From the NCBI GenBank assembly GCA_030042915.1, contig JASHYS010000305.1, forward strand, positions 1 to 13,964: a stretch of DNA of 13,964 nt, read 5' to 3'. This document shows, piece by piece, positions 7,658-13,350 of the stretch. Numbering within the stretch: position 1 is the stretch's first letter; every line of letters starts with the position of its first letter. The DNA comes from Acidobacteriaceae bacterium. GTDB taxonomy: Bacteria > Acidobacteriota > Terriglobia > Terriglobales > Acidobacteriaceae. Under the pieces are notes generated by a model. The model did not search any database. It had not been told where the DNA came from and saw nothing but the letters and a program-made list of their open reading frames with translations. Made by a program: the position numbers and the translations under genes.

Positions 7658-8131
7658 ATGGAACTGAACAAGAAAGTGGTCAATTTTACCCTGCAAACCG
7701 ACGAGGACAAAACCGTAAGCCTTTCGGATTTTGCCGGCAAGCCCGTCATCCTCTTTTTCTACCCCAAGGCCGACACTCCTGGCTGCACCATTGAGGCGTG
7801 CGGCTTCCGCGATACCTTCAAAAAGCTGCAGGCGGCAGGGGCGGTGGTGCTGGGCATTTCGCGCGACACGCCCCGCGAACAAGCCAAATTCAAGGCAAAA
7901 TACGACCTTCCGTACACGCTCCTTGCTGATGTAGACGAGAAAGTCTGCAAACAGTTTGGCGTGTTGAAGGAAAAGAACATGTATGGCAAGAAAGTGATGG
8001 GGATTGAGCGGACTACGTTCGTGATTGGGCCGGATCAGACGCTGTTGTACATCTTTCCCAAGGTCACACCGCAGGGCCACGCCGAGGAAGTGCTGGCACT
8101 GATTAAGGAATGGAACAAGGCGCGCAAATAA
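7658..8131 (+). CDS. bcp: Thioredoxin-dependent thiol peroxidase (Bcp/PrxQ)
   Basis: The product is a 157-residue peroxiredoxin of the BCP/PrxQ class, which reduces hydrogen peroxide and organic hydroperoxides in the cytoplasm using thioredoxin. The peroxidatic Cys43 and resolving Cys48 lie in PGCTIEACGFRD, the five-residue spacing of the atypical two-Cys PrxQ type. The thioredoxin-fold start KPVILFFYPKADTPGC and the downstream YGKKVMGIERTTFVI are also typical, and there is no signal peptide. AAAGGA eight bases before the ATG supports the start. It is divergent from the DPDRP protein gene and 82 nt ahead of the DNA glycosylase gene on the same strand. Assignment is firm. Confidence 0.97.
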   Translation: MELNKKVVNFTLQTDEDKTVSLSDFAGKPVILFFYPKADTPGCTIEACGFRDTFKKLQAAGAVVLGISRDTPREQAKFKAKYDLPYTLLADVDEKVCKQFGVLKEKNMYGKKVMGIERTTFVIGPDQTLLYIFPKVTPQGHAEEVLALIKEWNKARK

Positions 8132-8142
8132 GGCGAGGCGAG

Positions 8143-8170
8143 TCAGCAAGTTAGGGAATCAGCGAATTAG
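8143..8170 (+). repeat. Short imperfect direct repeat after bcp
   Basis: TCAGCAAGTTAG (8143-8154) recurs as TCAGCGAATTAG (8159-8170), 10 of 12 bases alike with a 16-bp period, in the spacer between bcp and the DNA glycosylase gene. No function is evident. Confidence 0.4.
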
Positions 8171-8213
8171 CCGCTGGTGTTAATCACATTCATTGCATCA
8201 ACAGGTGGGTTGC

Positions 8214-8972
8214 GTGGCGCGGAACGACAACGGGCAGTTGTTGGGAAACCTGCTGAAGCGCGTCTTTTTTGCGGCGCCTCCGGAGCGAGTGGCGCCGCGG
8301 CTGCTTGGGAAATTGCTCGCGCGCCGCGGTCGCTCAGGGTGGCTGGCGGGGCGAATTGTGGAAGTGGAAGCGTACCTGGGACCGTACGGCGAAACGCCCG
8401 ACCCGGCGGCCCACACGCACGTTGGAGAGACGGCCCGAAACGCGGTCCTTTTTGGGCCTGCCGGACACGCGTATGTGTACTTTATCTACGGACAGTACTA
8501 TTGCATGAATTTCTCCTGCGGAAAGGAAGGAAAGGCGGGCGGCATATTGCTGCGGGCGCTGGAACCGGTGACGGGGCTGGAGCAGATGGCGCGAAACCGG
8601 GGGCTGGATTGGCCTGCGACCCGTTCCAGCGCGAACGGTAGGCCGGAAAAGGATGCGGCCAGCGCGCGAGAAAGATTGAGATTCATGCGGGAGCTGACAA
8701 GCGGGCCAGGACGCTTGTGCAAAGCGCTGAATATCACGCGGAGCGCGGATAACGGCCTCGATCTGCTCAATCCTGAGTCGCCGCTGCAGGTGCGCAATGA
8801 TGGTTTTCGCGGCGGTCGCGTCCTGGTAACGCGGCGCATCGGCATTCGCCACGCGGTAGACCTGCCCCTCCGGTTCATTCTCGCTGGGAATCCCTATGTC
8901 TCGGGATCGCAGGCAATCAATCGCGAAGGCATCTTTGTGCGATCCACCTCATTGCGTAAACTGAAAAAGTAG
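8214..8972 (+). CDS. DNA-3-methyladenine glycosylase (AAG/MPG family)
   Basis: The product has 252 residues and belongs to the single-domain alkyladenine glycosylase family, which flips out and excises 3-methyladenine and other damaged purines to start base-excision repair. Visible family blocks: LLGKLL, GRIVEVEAYLGP with catalytic Glu52 and stacking Tyr54, AAH (His67), AYVYFIYGQYYCMNFS, GILLRALEP, GPGRLCKALNI and the C-terminal RIGI.HAVDLPLRF..AGNPYVS. I chose GTG at 8214 because AGGTGG (8203-8208) lies five bases upstream; a TTG at 8193 or GTG at 8205 would add seven or three residues. The stretch ATRSSANGRPEKDAASARER (about residues 137-156) is a hydrophilic loop. The next gene starts 67 nt later on the same strand. 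Assignment is firm; the exact start is less so. Confidence 0.93.
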   Translation: MARNDNGQLLGNLLKRVFFAAPPERVAPRLLGKLLARRGRSGWLAGRIVEVEAYLGPYGETPDPAAHTHVGETARNAVLFGPAGHAYVYFIYGQYYCMNFSCGKEGKAGGILLRALEPVTGLEQMARNRGLDWPATRSSANGRPEKDAASARERLRFMRELTSGPGRLCKALNITRSADNGLDLLNPESPLQVRNDGFRGGRVLVTRRIGIRHAVDLPLRFILAGNPYVSGSQAINREGIFVRSTSLRKLKK

Positions 8973-9039
8973 CCGGTGTAGACACCATGTCCCGGCTCTT
9001 CCCCAAATGCAAGGCCCAACACTGAGAGGAATACTGCGC

Positions 9040-9630
9040 GTGAAATTCTCTTCCCTGTTCTCCTATGCTGTCGCGGCCGGCCTGGCCGGCGCGGCCCTTC
9101 TTTCCGCGAGCGCCGCGGCGCAAGCGCCGCAAGCCGTGCCCGGATCGCCAAGCGCGACGGCATCGCCACAATCGAGCAGGCCGACCGCAGGCGCGGGCCG
9201 GCCCATGCGCAACTACCCTGCTCCGACCAACCTGAAAGTGCTGCCAAAGGACCTGAGCGGACGCGAGGTGCGCGACATCATGCAGAAATGGGCGGGATCG
9301 CTGGGTGTGCATTGCGATACCTGCCACATGGCCGACCCGCATAATATCGGCCCGAACGGCCGGCCGCGGCTGAACTTCGCAGACGATTCCAAGCCCGACA
9401 AGCAGATTGCGCGGATCATGTACACCATGACGCAGCAGATGAATACCGACTACATAAGCAAGGCGATGGATTTGGACAAAGACGACATGGGCTCGCCGGT
9501 GACGTGCGGGACCTGCCATCGCGGGCACAAGATGCCCAAAGATTTCGTGATTCCGCGTGAGCAGTGGGACGAGGGCGAAGATTCGGGAGCTCCACCGTCG
9601 AATCGAACTTCGGCAACGCCGGCGCATTGA
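9040..9630 (+). CDS. Di-haem cytochrome c, photosynthetic-reaction-centre-subunit-like
   Basis: The product has 196 residues with an N-terminal signal peptide (about 1-27, ending SAAAQ), so it is exported to the periplasm, where haem is attached. Two haem sites are present: CDTCH (92-96) and CGTCH (156-160). The helices before them carry Met residues (Met81; ARIMYTMTQQMN with Met127 and Met130), the arrangement by which reaction-centre cytochrome subunits supply the sixth haem ligand. NLKVLPKDLSG and FADDSKPDKQIAR also resemble this family. True reaction-centre subunits have four haems; this has two and no photosynthesis gene is nearby, so it is more likely an electron carrier for a respiratory or oxidative process. 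The Pro/Ala/Ser stretch 29-55 is a linker. GAGAGGA (9024-9030) ends nine bases before the GTG, which decides this start over the ATG at 9007. Confidence 0.88.
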   Translation: MKFSSLFSYAVAAGLAGAALLSASAAAQAPQAVPGSPSATASPQSSRPTAGAGRPMRNYPAPTNLKVLPKDLSGREVRDIMQKWAGSLGVHCDTCHMADPHNIGPNGRPRLNFADDSKPDKQIARIMYTMTQQMNTDYISKAMDLDKDDMGSPVTCGTCHRGHKMPKDFVIPREQWDEGEDSGAPPSNRTSATPAH

Positions 9631-9705
9631 GAATGAGCAACTCATCCTAACCGCAAGGACAGGACGCGCGGCGAGGCTGTGGGCACCCGCTCTGGGTTTT
9701 GCAAG

Positions 9706-9711
9706 TACACT
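9706..9711 (+). promoter_or_regulatory. Candidate -10 box directly upstream of thpR
   Basis: TACACT ends eight bases before the thpR ATG, and no Shine-Dalgarno-like sequence lies between. If it is used, the transcript would start at or next to the ATG, i.e. a leaderless mRNA. No clear -35 box is seen. Confidence 0.35.
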
Positions 9712-9719
9712 GGCCCGGT

Positions 9720-10289
9720 ATGCGATTGTTCGTTGGGCTTGCATTGGCGGATGAGGTGATGCGCGAGCTCGCTGCGGTGGTGGCGCAGCTGAGGATCGCG
9801 GAAGGCAAACAGGGCTCGAGTGGCGGGCGCCTGCGCTGGACTGAACCTGAGTCGTGGCACATCACGCTGCAGTTTCTGGGAAATGCAACGCAGGAACAAT
9901 TTGAATGCTTGTGCGCACGGCTGGGCGAGGTACGCGCTGCGCCGGTTGCGGTGCGGCTCGGCGAGCTGGGATCTTTTGACCGCGCCCAAGTGTTTTTTGC
10001 CGACGTTGTGGTCACGCACGAATTGGCCCTGCTTCAGCGAAAAGTGGTGGACGCGACCGTTGAGTGCGGATTTGTTGCCGAGACGCGGCCCTTTCATCCA
10101 CACATCACGTTATCGCGTGCGAAGGGCCAGGGGCGCGCATCGGGACTGCGCAAACTGAAGGGCGCGACGCCCAGCCGGCCGGCATTCTCAGGCTTCACGG
10201 CGCGGGAGTTTGTGCTGTACGAAAGTCATCTCGGCCCGGAAGGCGCTCGTTACGAGGTGCGTAGATGTTTTGCGCTTGGCGGGCTTTGA
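9720..10289 (+). CDS. thpR: RNA 2',3'-cyclic phosphodiesterase / 2'-5' RNA ligase family (ThpR)
   Basis: The product has 189 residues, the usual length. It has the two HxTx motifs that define the 2H phosphoesterase fold, HITL at 47-50 and HITL at 128-131, and opens with the typical MRLFVGLAL. The C-terminal FVLYESHLGPEGARYEV is also characteristic. Family members hydrolyse RNA 2',3'-cyclic phosphates to 2'-phosphate ends, and some join tRNA halves with a 2'-5' bond in vitro; the cellular role is unclear. It is cytoplasmic, with no signal peptide. The ATG at 9720 matches the family N-terminus, although no RBS is seen before it; a TTG at 9699 is less likely. It lies 89 nt after the cytochrome gene and 115 nt before rpmB. 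Confidence 0.93.
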   Translation: MRLFVGLALADEVMRELAAVVAQLRIAEGKQGSSGGRLRWTEPESWHITLQFLGNATQEQFECLCARLGEVRAAPVAVRLGELGSFDRAQVFFADVVVTHELALLQRKVVDATVECGFVAETRPFHPHITLSRAKGQGRASGLRKLKGATPSRPAFSGFTAREFVLYESHLGPEGARYEVRRCFALGGL

Positions 10290-10314
10290 CGCGTGGGCGC
10301 GGCTCGCGGCGCGC

Positions 10315-10323
10315 TGATATACT
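10315..10323 (+). promoter_or_regulatory. Extended -10 promoter of rpmB
   Basis: TG-A-TATACT is a full extended -10 element (TGn plus a five-of-six -10 hexamer), which can work without a -35 box; none is seen at normal distance. It would give an rpmB leader of about 75 nt. Confidence 0.5.
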
Positions 10324-10343
10324 GAAGTGTCGGGATGCTGACG

Positions 10344-10387
10344 GCGCTCGTCTGGAGCGCTGAGGGTGGCTCAAGAAAGCCGCTCAG
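10344..10387 (+). promoter_or_regulatory. Two adjacent hairpins in the rpmB leader
   Basis: Hairpin 1: GCGCTC (10344-10349) pairs with GAGCGC (10355-10360) across the loop GTCTG. Hairpin 2: CTGA/TCAG at its base and GTGGCT/AGCCGC at its top (10360-10387), with a two-base bulge and the loop CAAGAA. The two share base 10360. They lie between the predicted promoter and the RBS (GGAG, 10394-10397). This could be a ribosomal-protein-type regulatory leader, but no known family is recognised. Confidence 0.4.
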
Positions 10388-10404
10388 AAATCTGGAGTTA
10401 AATC

Positions 10405-10593
10405 ATGGCACAAGTCTGCGATATTTGCGGGAAAGGCCCGCGCTTTGGCAATAACATTTCGCACGCGCATAACGTGACGCGGCGTCGTTGGAATCCGAAT
10501 TTACAGATAGTGAGGGCCATGGTGAACGGCGCGCCCCAGAGGCTGCGTGTGTGCGCCACCTGCATCAAGAGCGGCAAGGTCGCAAAGGCGTAG
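10405..10593 (+). CDS. rpmB: 50S ribosomal protein L28
   Basis: The product has 62 residues, matching the short bacterial L28. [20 protein letters not shown] and [14 protein letters not shown] are family signatures. Four cysteines in two CxxC pairs (Cys5/Cys8 and Cys50/Cys53) mark the zinc-binding C+ form, which in some bacteria is replaced by a zinc-free paralogue during zinc starvation. GGAG (10394-10397) supplies the RBS. It has its own promoter and leader and ends before a strong terminator, so it is probably transcribed alone rather than with L33 as in Escherichia coli. Confidence 0.97.
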   Translation: MAQVCDICGKGPRFGNNISHAHNVTRRRWNPNLQIVRAMVNGAPQRLRVCATCIKSGKVAKA

Positions 10594-10625
10594 CCCCCTG
10601 CGCCCTTATTGTTGGTAAAGTTCAG

Positions 10626-10651
10626 AACCCCGTCTTGCAGAAGACGGGGTT
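10626..10651. terminator. Bidirectional terminator between rpmB and msrB
   Basis: A perfect 11-bp stem, AACCCCGTCTT / AAGACGGGGTT, with the four-base loop GCAG is followed by TGTTGT on the plus strand. It lies 32 nt after the rpmB stop and 34 nt beyond the msrB stop, so it can serve both convergent genes. Confidence 0.9.
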
Positions 10652-10685
10652 TGTTGTGCACCAAATCCTGCCGCACGCATGAACC

Positions 10686-11096
10686 CTATTTGCCTTCGCG
10701 GGTGAACGTAAGTGAGGCAGAGTTGATGCAGTAGCGCAAGCCGGTGGGACGTGGGCCGTCGGGGAAGACGTGGCCCAGATGACCTCCGCAGCGGGCGCAG
10801 GTGACCTCGACGCGGCGCATGCCGTGGCTGAGGTCCTCGTGCTCCTCGACGGCTTTGGAGTCGGCGGGAATCATGAAGCTGGGCCAGCCGCAGCCCGAGT
10901 CGAACTTGGCGCCACTTAGAAAAAGCAGCGCACCGCACCCGGCGCAGTGATAATTGCCCGTTTCGTGATTCTCAGTGAGGGCTCCGGTGAAAGGACGCTC
11001 AGTTCCCTTCTCGCGCAGCACGTGATACTGCTGGTGCGTGAGTTGCGCGCGCCACTCGGCGTCGGTGCGGACGACTTTCTGCTGCGAATTGCTCAT
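10686..11096 (-). CDS. msrB: Peptide-methionine (R)-S-oxide reductase
   Basis: The product has 136 residues, the normal single-domain MsrB length. It reduces methionine-R-sulfoxide in proteins, using thioredoxin for recycling. The catalytic Cys123 is in RYCINSASL, the probable resolving Cys69 is in SGCGWPSF (54 residues before, the classic spacing), and the structural zinc is bound by Cys51/Cys54 and Cys100/Cys103. There is no signal peptide, so it is cytoplasmic. AGGAG (11103-11107) lies six bases before the ATG. It follows ridA by 58 nt on the same strand and is probably co-transcribed with it. Assignment is firm. Confidence 0.97.
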   Translation of the reverse strand: MSNSQQKVVRTDAEWRAQLTHQQYHVLREKGTERPFTGALTENHETGNYHCAGCGALLFLSGAKFDSGCGWPSFMIPADSKAVEEHEDLSHGMRRVEVTCARCGGHLGHVFPDGPRPTGLRYCINSASLTFTREGK

Positions 11097-11154
11097 GTTG
11101 AGCTCCTGTGAGGGCGCGCCGGCGCCCGCATAATCCCGCCTGGCCGTCGGCTCA

Positions 11155-11541
11155 CTAGGCTTCGGCGATCAACTCAATTTCGACGAGGACATTGCGGGGA
11201 AGGCGAGCTACTTCAACGGTGGTCCGGGCGGGCGCCTCGCCGTCTCCCTCAAGATACGACGCGTAAACGGCGTTCATGGCGGTGAAGTCGTTCAGGTCCT
11301 TCAGAAAAACCGTGGCCTTTACGACGCGATCAAGGCTGCTGCCGGCCTCTTCGAGGATGGCCTTAAGATTCTCGAGCGCGCGCTTGGTTTGCTCGGCGAT
11401 GCCGCCAGGGACGAGTTGTTGCGTTACGGGATCGATGGGAATCTGGCCGGCCGTAAAGATGAGATTGCCAACCCGCACGCCCTGTGAGTACGGGCCGATA
11501 GCGGCGGGCGCCAAGTCAGTGGCGATGATGGATCGGGTCAT
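11155..11541 (-). CDS. ridA: RidA family reactive imine/enamine deaminase
   Basis: The product has 128 residues, the full length of the YjgF/YER057c/UK114 family, which works as a trimer in the cytoplasm and hydrolyses reactive 2-aminoacrylate and other imines made by PLP enzymes. Visible markers are the N-terminal [12 protein letters not shown] with Tyr18, [12 protein letters not shown], the key Arg106 in [13 protein letters not shown] and Glu122 in VEIELIA, so it belongs to the active RidA group rather than the variants lacking this Arg. No Shine-Dalgarno sequence precedes the ATG, while a -10-like TACAAT lies six bases upstream. It is the first gene of a probable ridA-msrB unit. Confidence 0.96.
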   Translation of the reverse strand: MTRSIIATDLAPAAIGPYSQGVRVGNLIFTAGQIPIDPVTQQLVPGGIAEQTKRALENLKAILEEAGSSLDRVVKATVFLKDLNDFTAMNAVYASYLEGDGEAPARTTVEVARLPRNVLVEIELIAEA

Positions 11542-11547
11542 AAGTAG

Positions 11548-11553
11548 ATTGTA
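11548..11553 (-). promoter_or_regulatory. Candidate -10 box directly upstream of ridA
   Basis: TACAAT on the minus strand ends six bases before the ridA ATG, with no RBS in between, so transcription would begin at the start codon. No good -35 box is found at 16-18 bp. This is the same arrangement as before thpR. Confidence 0.4.
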
Positions 11554-11679
11554 GATTGCAGACTGTTACAAAGGAACGCACTCCGCATATTTCAATCCGA
11601 TGGCCGGACCTTGAGGCAGGATGCTGGCAGGGCGCAAGGGCGTTCCCGCCATAGAAACAGTTAGGGCGCCTAGCGGAAA

Positions 11680-11706
11680 GGGCAATTTCCCCTGGGGAAA
11701 TTGCCC
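11680..11706. repeat. 27-bp near-perfect palindrome between ridA and the DUF1761 gene
   Basis: GGGCAATTTCCCC (11680-11692) is followed by a single T and its exact reverse complement GGGGAAATTGCCC (11694-11706). It lies 44 nt beyond the DUF1761 stop. A terminator is possible, but no T-run follows on the minus strand. It could be a dimeric-protein binding site or the relic of a small repeat. The remaining sequence between 11542 and 11749 shows no gene. Confidence 0.75.
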
Positions 11707-11749
11707 CCTTGCGTGGGTCGCATATTGCGCAGCCGGAGGGAAAAGCAGT

Positions 11750-12151
11750 TTAGTGGAAGACCGCGAGGATTCCACCGGCGATGGCCATGGCCAGGAGCCA
11801 ATATCCGGCGTTAATGGCGAAGAGGTTGACGCGCCGGCCTTCAAAGATGTGCTGGGCAAACAGCGGCGGCGCCATAAAGCCGAGCCAGCAAATGACGCCC
11901 AGCGTAGCGCCCCCCGTGAAGAGCCTGCGCGGACCCATTCCCCATGTGGCGATATGCAGCATCACAAAGGACAGAACCACGCAAGCAATGAAATGGGTGA
12001 CCATGCCGAAGGCCATGTTTTTCGGCTTCTCGCCTTCTGCGTAGCCAACGAGCTTTCTCCACGACTTGCGGAAGAGCAAGCCATACCAGAGAGCTCCAAG
12101 CAACCACATGATTACCGCCGAAACCAGGACCGGGACGTAAGCGACATGCAT
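11750..12151 (-). CDS. DUF1761 family small integral membrane protein
   Basis: The product has 133 residues with four hydrophobic segments (about 5-27, 46-70, 77-103 and 109-132), so it sits in the cytoplasmic membrane. The opening VLVSAVIMWLLGALWYGLLF, the following WRKLVGY, and the Trp/Gly-rich later helices match DUF1761 proteins, whose function is unknown. No catalytic motif is seen. GGAGG (12161-12165) lies nine bases before the ATG and fixes the start. It is separated from the glycosylase gene upstream by 217 nt containing promoter-like and repeat sequences, so it is probably independently regulated. Confidence 0.85.
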   Translation of the reverse strand: MHVAYVPVLVSAVIMWLLGALWYGLLFRKSWRKLVGYAEGEKPKNMAFGMVTHFIACVVLSFVMLHIATWGMGPRRLFTGGATLGVICWLGFMAPPLFAQHIFEGRRVNLFAINAGYWLLAMAIAGGILAVFH

Positions 12152-12189
12152 TTCGTGAACCCTCCAAAACGGAGTTAATGTTCGGCTCC

Positions 12190-12326
12190 ATGCACACGTG
12201 CATCAGGGAAAAGGACAATGGTTGCCCTCTCCCGAAAAGGAGTCGTCGCAACCACTCTGCGTGTACACAAAGGTAATGTCAAGGTAATAACGGCCTAATG
12301 GTGCAGAAGTGGTATATGAAGTGGTA
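12190..12326 (-). promoter_or_regulatory. Probable promoter and operator region of the DUF1761 gene
   Basis: Read on the minus strand, in order: two direct copies of TACCACTTC (12326-12318 and 12314-12306, 12-bp period); two copies of ATTACCTT (12288-12281 and 12277-12270, 11-bp period) with a consensus -35 box TTGACA (12282-12277) formed between them; a weak -10 candidate CAGAGT (12259-12254) at 17 bp; and an inverted repeat ATGCAC-AC-GTGCAT (12203-12190). Direct repeats one helical turn apart next to a -35 box are typical of activator binding. Confidence 0.45.
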
Positions 12327-12368
12327 AACAGTGTCGAAACGCTGGGAAGGGGTACAGACGCCGCATAA

Positions 12369-13295
12369 TCAGCGGCGCTTGAGGGCTTCAAGTTCTTCGA
12401 GGGTGCGCGGCCAATCGGAGCCGAGCAGACGCGATAGGCTGCGATCGGCGAGGACCTTTCCGCCAGTCTGGCAGGTTGCGCAGTAGTTGGTTTCGTTGTC
12501 GGCGTAACGGATGCGCTGAATGGGCGAGCCGCAACGCGGGCAGGGCTGGCCGAAGCGGCCGTGGACGGCCATTTCAGGGCGGAATGCGGTGACGCCCTCA
12601 GGGAATTTCCGTTTGGCTTCGGAGGAGAGCCGCGCGATCCAAAGCTCCAATGTGGCGCGCGTGGCGGCATAGAGACGTTCCCATTCCTCGGGCTTAAGCT
12701 TGTGGGTGAGCGCAACAGGCGAGAGTCGGGCAGTGTGGAGAATCTCGTCGGAGTAGGCGTTGCCCACTCCGCTGATCAGGCGCGGATCAGTGAGCGCGCG
12801 CTTGAGGGTGCGGTTCTCGACGGTGAGCGCGGCGCGAAATGCGTCGAGATCGGTTTGGGGCGAAAAAATCTCGATACCGCCAGGATCGATGTCGCGGAGA
12901 GCCTGCTCGCCGCGAAGAAGATGCAGTGATGCGCGCCGCTTGGAGCCGGCCTCAGTAAGAACGAGACTGCCATCCAAGAAGTCAAAGCCCGCGAGGGCGC
13001 GGCCGGGCAGTTTGGCTTGCGCAGGCCGCCAGTGAAGGCGGCCCGCAATCATGAGATGGATGATGAGCCAGAGCCGGTTGTCGGGGCGGGAGCCACGGTC
13101 GCCTTCGAGCCCGATGGCAATGCGCTTGCCGATGCGGCGCAGTTCGTGAACGGCCCGGCCTTCGACGGAAGCAATGGGAGGGTCGGCGGTGCGCAGCACG
13201 AAGACGCTTTGCAGGCGTACACGTTCAAGAGTCTTGTCAAGGATGCGCGGCTCGAGTGCGGTGATGTAGGCGGCGATGTCGGGGAGCTCCGGCAT
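12369..13295 (-). CDS. Divergent Fpg/Nei-family DNA glycosylase (mutM-like)
   Basis: The product has 308 residues. The family excises oxidised bases and cuts the abasic site. Pro2 and Glu3 of MPELPD are the nucleophile and catalytic acid; Lys57 lies in RRIGKR; ISGVGNAYSDEIL (174-186) is the helix-two-turn-helix; and a C-terminal zinc finger uses Cys252/Cys255 and Cys272/Cys275. Differences from Escherichia coli Fpg: HLGMSG is HLMIAG (80-85), the RRF wedge is RRA (120-122), the zinc-finger Arg is Asn267 (DNETNYC), and about 33 residues follow the finger. I recall a widespread PELPDI subfamily with these features, so this is probably a distinct branch rather than a decayed gene. No RBS is obvious before the ATG. 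It starts 55 nt after panC on the same strand. Substrate range is uncertain. Confidence 0.9.
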   Translation of the reverse strand: MPELPDIAAYITALEPRILDKTLERVRLQSVFVLRTADPPIASVEGRAVHELRRIGKRIAIGLEGDRGSRPDNRLWLIIHLMIAGRLHWRPAQAKLPGRALAGFDFLDGSLVLTEAGSKRRASLHLLRGEQALRDIDPGGIEIFSPQTDLDAFRAALTVENRTLKRALTDPRLISGVGNAYSDEILHTARLSPVALTHKLKPEEWERLYAATRATLELWIARLSSEAKRKFPEGVTAFRPEMAVHGRFGQPCPRCGSPIQRIRYADNETNYCATCQTGGKVLADRSLSRLLGSDWPRTLEELEALKRR

Positions 13296-13350
13296 TGCAT
13301 TCAGATTGCAAGGTGGGGCTTCGTCTCTGCAACGGATTTCTTCAGAGGGT

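Noticed and set aside
8975..8996. Terminator between the AAG glycosylase and cytochrome genes
   Set aside because: GGTGT/ACACC has only a two-base loop and GCCGG/CCGGC encloses a long unpaired loop; no T-run follows.
9007..9042. ATG at 9007 as start of the cytochrome
   Set aside because: It would add 11 polar residues before the signal peptide and leave GAGAGGA inside the gene; GTG at 9040 is well placed after that RBS.
10286..10291. TTGACG as a -35 box for rpmB
   Set aside because: It lies 26 bp from the TATACT hexamer, too far for a sigma-70 pair, and overlaps the thpR stop codon. The extended -10 explains the promoter better.
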